57,134 nt of DNA, from contig PLLP01000010.1 in assembly GCA_003141315.1 (NCBI GenBank), positions 22,709 to 79,842 on the forward strand. The letters are read 5' to 3'. Below the pieces are notes generated by a model. The model was not told the DNA's origin, made no database searches, and saw only the letters and a list, made by a program, of their open reading frames with translations. The position numbers and the translations under genes are program-made. The DNA is from Phycisphaerales bacterium (lineage in GTDB: Bacteria > Planctomycetota > Phycisphaerae > Sedimentisphaerales > Anaerobacaceae). How positions within the stretch are numbered: position 1 is the stretch's first letter; every line of letters starts with the position of its first letter. Shown here in pieces: positions 53,229 to 57,134 of the stretch.

Positions 53229-54228
53229 TAACAAAGGCCTCGCAAACCAGCAGCACAAACGCCGCCGCCACAAATATCTGGAACTTCTCATCGTATTTCG
53301 TCATCGTCACCGATTCAAGCTCTTTTTTCCCCGCCTGTGCGATAAGCTGCTCGTAAATATTGCCGAGGTCAAAGGTTTTTCCCGGCCCGGCCTCGACGTA
53401 TCTGCCGTCCTTGTTCGTCGCGGCTATCTCCCTGAGCAAATCGCCGTTCAGCTTCGACCATACCTCCTGGCCTTTATATTTGAGAAAAGTTTTTTGCCCG
53501 TCCTGCCCGATAACCGGTATCCGCCCGCCCTCGTTCTCATCGCCGAGTCCTATCGCGATTATCCGTATCCCCTCCTGCGACGCCTTTTGGGCCGCCTCTT
53601 TCGCAAAACTTTCGTATCCCTTATGTTCCTCGCCGTCGCTAATCAAAATTATATCCTTGTATTCTCTGCTTTTTTTATCGAAAACTTCATCGGTCGCCTT
53701 CCTGATTGCATCGCCGATGATTGTTCCGCCGAGGCTCGTGCTTTCGGTGGTAATATCCGCCAGCACCATTCTTACAAAACCGTAATCCTGCGTAAGCGGG
53801 CATTTAACGGCATTGTTTCCGGCAAATGTAATTATGGCAATTCTGTCTCCGCCGAGCTTTTCGAGCAGGTCCTGTATCGCAAGTTTCGCCCGCTGGAGCC
53901 TGTTCGGCCTGATGTCTTCAGCCAACATCGACCGTGACGTATCCAGCAGAACGCATATATCCCTGCCCTGCCGTTTAATGCGTTCCGAACGCGGATTCCA
54001 TCTCGGCTGCGTAAGCGCAACTGCAATAATGATAAAGGCTGCTATCAGCATAAAGGCTTTAAAGATTTGCCTCGGCACACTTACCGACGTATTAATCTTT
54101 TTGAGAATCTCGACGCCGGCAAGCTTTTTGAGCAGCTGTGCCTTTCGCCAGAAACACAGCACATACAGCGGCGCTAATATCGCCGGCACAACAAACAGCA
54201 GCCATAATGCTTTTTCATTTCCGAGCAT
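53209..54228 (-). CDS. BatB-like von Willebrand factor A protein
   Basis: 339 residues. Two N-terminal membrane helices (ALWLLFVVPAILAPLYVLCF and FMLIAAFIIIAVALTQ) precede a vWA domain with metal site VLLDTSRSMLAED, the Thr/Asp positions in TSLGGTIIGDAIRKA and IILISDGEEH, and a final membrane helix (QIFVAAAFVLLVCEAF). It is the second vWA protein of the operon and overlaps BatC at the stop. Bat proteins are associated with stress and aerotolerance; the molecular role is not settled. Confidence 0.92.
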   Translation of the reverse strand: MLGNEKALWLLFVVPAILAPLYVLCFWRKAQLLKKLAGVEILKKINTSVSVPRQIFKAFMLIAAFIIIAVALTQPRWNPRSERIKRQGRDICVLLDTSRSMLAEDIRPNRLQRAKLAIQDLLEKLGGDRIAIITFAGNNAVKCPLTQDYGFVRMVLADITTESTSLGGTIIGDAIRKATDEVFDKKSREYKDIILISDGEEHKGYESFAKEAAQKASQEGIRIIAIGLGDENEGGRIPVIGQDGQKTFLKYKGQEVWSKLNGDLLREIAATNKDGRYVEAGPGKTFDLGNIYEQLIAQAGKKELESVTMTKYDEKFQIFVAAAFVLLVCEAFVSEQKKI

Positions 54229-54241
54229 AGCGATTCTCTAT

Positions 54242-55333
54242 TTATGGTATCTTTCTAAATATCGTGCAGCCTGCCAGAATTTCCAGCGTCAAAACCAAAA
54301 GCGCACCCAACGTCCACGGCCCGAACTTCTCCGTATATTGCGCATATTGAACCGTCTTGACCTCGCTTTTTTCCAGCTTGTCAATTTTTTCCACAACCTG
54401 CTGCAGCGCCTTTGCATCGTCCGCCCTGCCGTAAAAGCCGCCGGTCTCTCCTGCTATTTGTTTGAGCAGCGCTTCATCCAGCTCTTCTCCCGCGGGCATT
54501 TTGTATGTTCCGAGCGGCGTCTGAACCGTCATATAAGACTCGCCTGAACCTATTCCTATCGTATATATTTTGATTCCCCAGTCTTTGGCTATCTTCGCCG
54601 CATCGGGCGGCATCAGTTCGCCGGTATTATTTATGCCGTCCGTAAGCAGTATGATAATTTTGCTTTTAATTTTATAATTATCGCTTAGGGCCGGGCTATC
54701 TATTCCGCCCTCGCCGAAACCGAGCGCCTTTTTCCTTTTCTCAAGCTCGTCTTCGGCGTTTTTGAGCCTCGCCGCCGCCAGCGCAATCGCATCGCCGATG
54801 GCGGTGCCATCTTCGCTGCGGAGCTGCACAATCTGCGTTCCTTCGAGGAATTTGAGCAGCACGGAATGACCTAAAACAAGCGGGCAGGTCGTATCGGGAT
54901 AGCGGGCAAACTGGACAAGGCCTATCAGGTCGCCCTGCCTGCCTCCCAATTGTTTGCCGCCCCCCACGAATTCCGCCAGCACCTTTTTTACAACCTCCAA
55001 TCTGCTCAATTTTTGTCCGAAATAATCCATCTCCGTTGCCATACTGCCGGAATGGTCGACTACAACCTCCATAGCCACGCCCTCGGTGGAGATTTCCGTC
55101 AGTCCCGTCTGCGTTCTCGGACGGGCAAGGGCAATTATCAGCAACACCAGACATATAAGCCTCAGCGCAACCAGTACCGGCCTCCATCTTACCCGCCAGG
55201 ACGGTTTACAGCCGTTCAAATCGGTAAAACTCGAAAACCGCACCGCAGCCGTCCTTCTTTTGCGCAGCATCAGGTACGCCGTCACAGGCAAAAACACAAG
55301 CAGCACAAATGCCCAGGGCCAGCTCCAGTTCAT
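54242..55333 (-). CDS. BatA-like von Willebrand factor A protein
   Basis: 363 residues. N-terminal helices (PWAFVLLVFLPVTAYLML and LVALRLICLVLLIIALAR), then a vWA domain with metal site EVVVDHSGSMATEMD, the TAIGDAIALAAARLK and IILLTDGINN elements, and a C-terminal membrane helix (TLGALLVLTLEILAGCTI). It is a paralogue of the following BatB-like gene. Its start overlaps the stop of the preceding DUF4381-like gene by four bases, showing coupled translation. Confidence 0.92.
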   Translation of the reverse strand: MNWSWPWAFVLLVFLPVTAYLMLRKRRTAAVRFSSFTDLNGCKPSWRVRWRPVLVALRLICLVLLIIALARPRTQTGLTEISTEGVAMEVVVDHSGSMATEMDYFGQKLSRLEVVKKVLAEFVGGGKQLGGRQGDLIGLVQFARYPDTTCPLVLGHSVLLKFLEGTQIVQLRSEDGTAIGDAIALAAARLKNAEDELEKRKKALGFGEGGIDSPALSDNYKIKSKIIILLTDGINNTGELMPPDAAKIAKDWGIKIYTIGIGSGESYMTVQTPLGTYKMPAGEELDEALLKQIAGETGGFYGRADDAKALQQVVEKIDKLEKSEVKTVQYAQYTEKFGPWTLGALLVLTLEILAGCTIFRKIP

Positions 55334-56385
55334 TTTACGGCCTCCGTATCGACACGCCCGCCCGGCGAAACGCCAGTGACATCAACTTTGTGTTCATCCG
55401 ATTTTGTCTTCTCGATAAATTCCTTTACAAGGTCGAACGTCTTTTGAATTTGCCCGGCTGCCGGCTCATACTTCGCAAACTTTACCATATCGCAGTGATT
55501 CAGAAATTCCGCCAGCTTTTCTTTATCGGCAGGCGAAAGGACATCCGCATTTTTTATTTCATCGAGGAATTCCTCTGTCGTCCGCTCAGGCGCGTGCAGA
55601 TTAAACCTGTCTTCTATATAATGCCTCAATATATTGCTTATCCGCTCGTAAAACTCCTTTATCCTGCCTGCCTCAACCAGATTTTCATCAACCAGCAATT
55701 TCAATCTCGCGTAAGCAACTTCGTGAGCGGGTTTAAAAATTCTGCTTATCTCTTTAACCTTCCCTCCCGCAAAAAACAGCCACATCGCCGCACCGCCCGC
55801 CGCAGCCAAAATTATTCCGCCAATCCACAGCCAGATAAAACTCCTATTCCTCGGCATATCCACGACGCCTTCGATATCAGCGATGGTGAGTTTGCCCTTT
55901 TGCTCGCCCAGCAGTGAACTCACCTCAATTTTTACAGGCTCTGTCGCAAGCTGATACTTATTTTCCGCGAGGTTATTGACGTCATAAAAATCGAACGTGA
56001 ACGCCGGCAATTCGAAACTACCCGACAAAAACGGCTCAAGCTTATACTGATACTTATGCTCCACGCTGTTGCCGTCGCCGAACGTCTTACCAAAATCCCT
56101 CCAATCAACTATTCCGAAATCGGCAAGCTGCATTCCGACTTTCGGCGTATTCACATCGAAACCCGCCCTGATTACAGTCTCGATTTCCAGCAGCAGCGTA
56201 TCTGCGATACTCAATTTGCTTTTATCTACCCGTATATGAACGCTTAAAGGCCCGCGATTGTATGATTTATCTATTTCAAATTTGGTCTCTGCCTGCTGCT
56301 GCTTTTTGCTTTTGCAGCCGAAACAAACCAGCGCCAGGGCGATGCAGGCCAGAACCAGAACAAATTTTTCTTTTTTCAAAATCAT
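55330..56385 (-). CDS. DUF4381-like membrane protein of the Bat operon
   Basis: 351 residues. An N-terminal hydrophobic segment (FVLVLACIALALVCFGC) resembles a lipoprotein signal, with Cys after Gly. A beta-rich exported half (SVHIRVDKSKLSIADTLLLE) is followed by a membrane helix (IWLWIGGIILAAAGGAAMWL) and a helical cytoplasmic part (EFYERISNILRHYIEDRFNL). This N-out/C-in layout with the FYERISNILRHYIE segment matches the DUF4381-type protein usually between DUF58 and BatA. It lies 35 bases after the DUF58 gene. Confidence 0.8.
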   Translation of the reverse strand: MILKKEKFVLVLACIALALVCFGCKSKKQQQAETKFEIDKSYNRGPLSVHIRVDKSKLSIADTLLLEIETVIRAGFDVNTPKVGMQLADFGIVDWRDFGKTFGDGNSVEHKYQYKLEPFLSGSFELPAFTFDFYDVNNLAENKYQLATEPVKIEVSSLLGEQKGKLTIADIEGVVDMPRNRSFIWLWIGGIILAAAGGAAMWLFFAGGKVKEISRIFKPAHEVAYARLKLLVDENLVEAGRIKEFYERISNILRHYIEDRFNLHAPERTTEEFLDEIKNADVLSPADKEKLAEFLNHCDMVKFAKYEPAAGQIQKTFDLVKEFIEKTKSDEHKVDVTGVSPGGRVDTEAVK

Positions 56386-56420
56386 AATTCAAAACGCTAT
56401 TTTATCTTTTCATTTATCAC

Positions 56421-57134
56421 TTAAAACCTGCGATGCCTGCTTCTGAAAAACGCAATCAAATCCTGGATATACGATTTATCGGTGCTGATGCTGATACAAT
56501 CAACATTTATCGACCTCATCATTTGCTTTAATTGTTCGAACCTGCCTGCGCTGCTGTTTTCGTATTGCCGGCGAAACTGCTTGTTCGACGTATCGACAAC
56601 AATAATCTCGCCCGTCTCCGCGTCCGTAAATTCTATAATGCCCACGTCCGGCAGCGACGTCTCCGCCCTGTCGCGAACGCAGACGCCGATTACATCGTGC
56701 CGTTTGTTAATCAGGCCGAGCGGCTTTGAAAAATCCGCCTCGATAAAATCCGATACCAAAAAAACCGTGGCCTTTTTCCGGATTACCCTGCCCAGGTAAT
56801 CCATCGCCGCCGGTATGTTGGTCTTTCGCCTTTCGGTTTTGAAATACAAAAGCTCGCGTATCAGCCTTAAAATGTGCCGGCTGCCCTTTTTCGGCGGTAT
56901 ATACAAATCAATCCCGTCGGTAAAAATCAGCAGCCCGACCTTGTCGTTGCTCCTGGCCGCCGCAAACGCCAGCACCGCGCAAAACTCCGCCGCCAGCTCG
57001 TTCTTTAATTTATTGACCGTTCCGAACTCCCCCGATGCGCTCAGGTCAACCGCAAAGACCACCGTCATTTCGCGTTCTTCGACAAACCGCTTTATATGCG
57101 GCTTGCCGGTTCGGGCCGTCACGTTCCAGTCGAT
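56421..57134 (-). CDS. DUF58 domain protein (5' end outside window)
   Basis: 238 codons are visible and the frame is open to the right edge. The visible start IDWNVTARTGKPHIKRFVEE is the DUF58 hallmark; a vWA-like site VFAVDLSASGEFG, KVGLLIFTDGID and ATVFLVSDFIE follow. DUF58 proteins precede BatA in these operons and are usually preceded by a MoxR AAA+ ATPase, which would lie just beyond the window. DUF58 is thought to be a vWA-like substrate or adaptor of MoxR. Confidence 0.93.
   Translation of the reverse strand: MDWNVTARTGKPHIKRFVEEREMTVVFAVDLSASGEFGTVNKLKNELAAEFCAVLAFAAARSNDKVGLLIFTDGIDLYIPPKKGSRHILRLIRELLYFKTERRKTNIPAAMDYLGRVIRKKATVFLVSDFIEADFSKPLGLINKRHDVIGVCVRDRAETSLPDVGIIEFTDAETGEIIVVDTSNKQFRRQYENSSAGRFEQLKQMMRSINVDCISISTDKSYIQDLIAFFRSRHRRF

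Overview
The window looks like a chromosomal segment of an anaerobic, Gram-negative-type (diderm) member of the Planctomycetota, most likely close to Phycisphaerae/Sedimentisphaerales. This is inferred from the gene mix and not from a marker phylogeny: a ferredoxin-linked 2-oxoacid oxidoreductase, an LptD-like outer-membrane protein, Lol-type ABC genes, several ExbB/ExbD genes, a BlaI/M56 pair carrying carboxypeptidase-regulatory-like domains, an ECF sigma factor with a linked membrane regulator, an HDOD-kinase, and a Bat (aerotolerance-type) operon. Two tRNA genes (Phe, Cys) are present. There is no rRNA, CRISPR array, integrase or recognisable insertion sequence.

Layout. 1-1028: end of a korB-like gene and korC-like gene. 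1057-3870: orphan ExbD and a large helical-repeat protein. 3978-5249: clpX with a visible promoter. 5321-6406: A+T-rich beta-propeller protein. 6460-11850 (minus): ExbD, ExbB/MotA, a membrane-anchored vWA protein, a LysM L,D-transpeptidase, 5-formyl-THF cyclo-ligase and rarA. 12070-12963: A+T-rich membrane protein with a winged-helix-like tail. 13034-23586 (minus): polyprenyl synthase, branched-chain aminotransferase, LolD/LolC/LolE-like ABC genes, lysS, an S41 processing peptidase and class II aldolase. 23861-24547: A+T-rich membrane protein. 24671-29344: lptD-like gene diverging from a small protein plus PilT/PilU ATPase. 29500-36064 (minus): giant M56 peptidase, BlaI repressor with an operator-promoter, a membrane regulator and an ECF sigma factor. 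36486-40062 (plus): HTH-response regulator, HDOD-histidine kinase and STAS protein, probably one signalling unit.

40063-45784 is an accessory-looking region. It holds about 950 bases of repeat-rich non-coding DNA, a DUF3644 protein and a HEPN-like protein, then a striking tandem array of hairpins with different stems but a shared CTAAACAA-type tail. A pair of tandem paralogues of an unrecognised family, a GAF protein and a small unknown protein follow. 45929-49264 has tRNA-Phe, a sodium/solute symporter, a small membrane protein, an aldo/keto reductase and tRNA-Cys. 49429-57134 (minus) is a tightly packed DUF58-DUF4381-like-BatA-BatB-BatC-BatD-BatE operon running in from beyond the right edge.

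The most unusual non-genic content is (i) the hairpin array at 42815-43118 with a related single hairpin at 40642, (ii) a scattered TCCGCC-loop-GGCGGA palindrome, several copies of which lie in frame inside genes, (iii) degenerate CACGGATT-type repeats next to the A+T-rich genes, and (iv) a roughly 53-base upstream element shared by two unrelated small membrane-protein genes.
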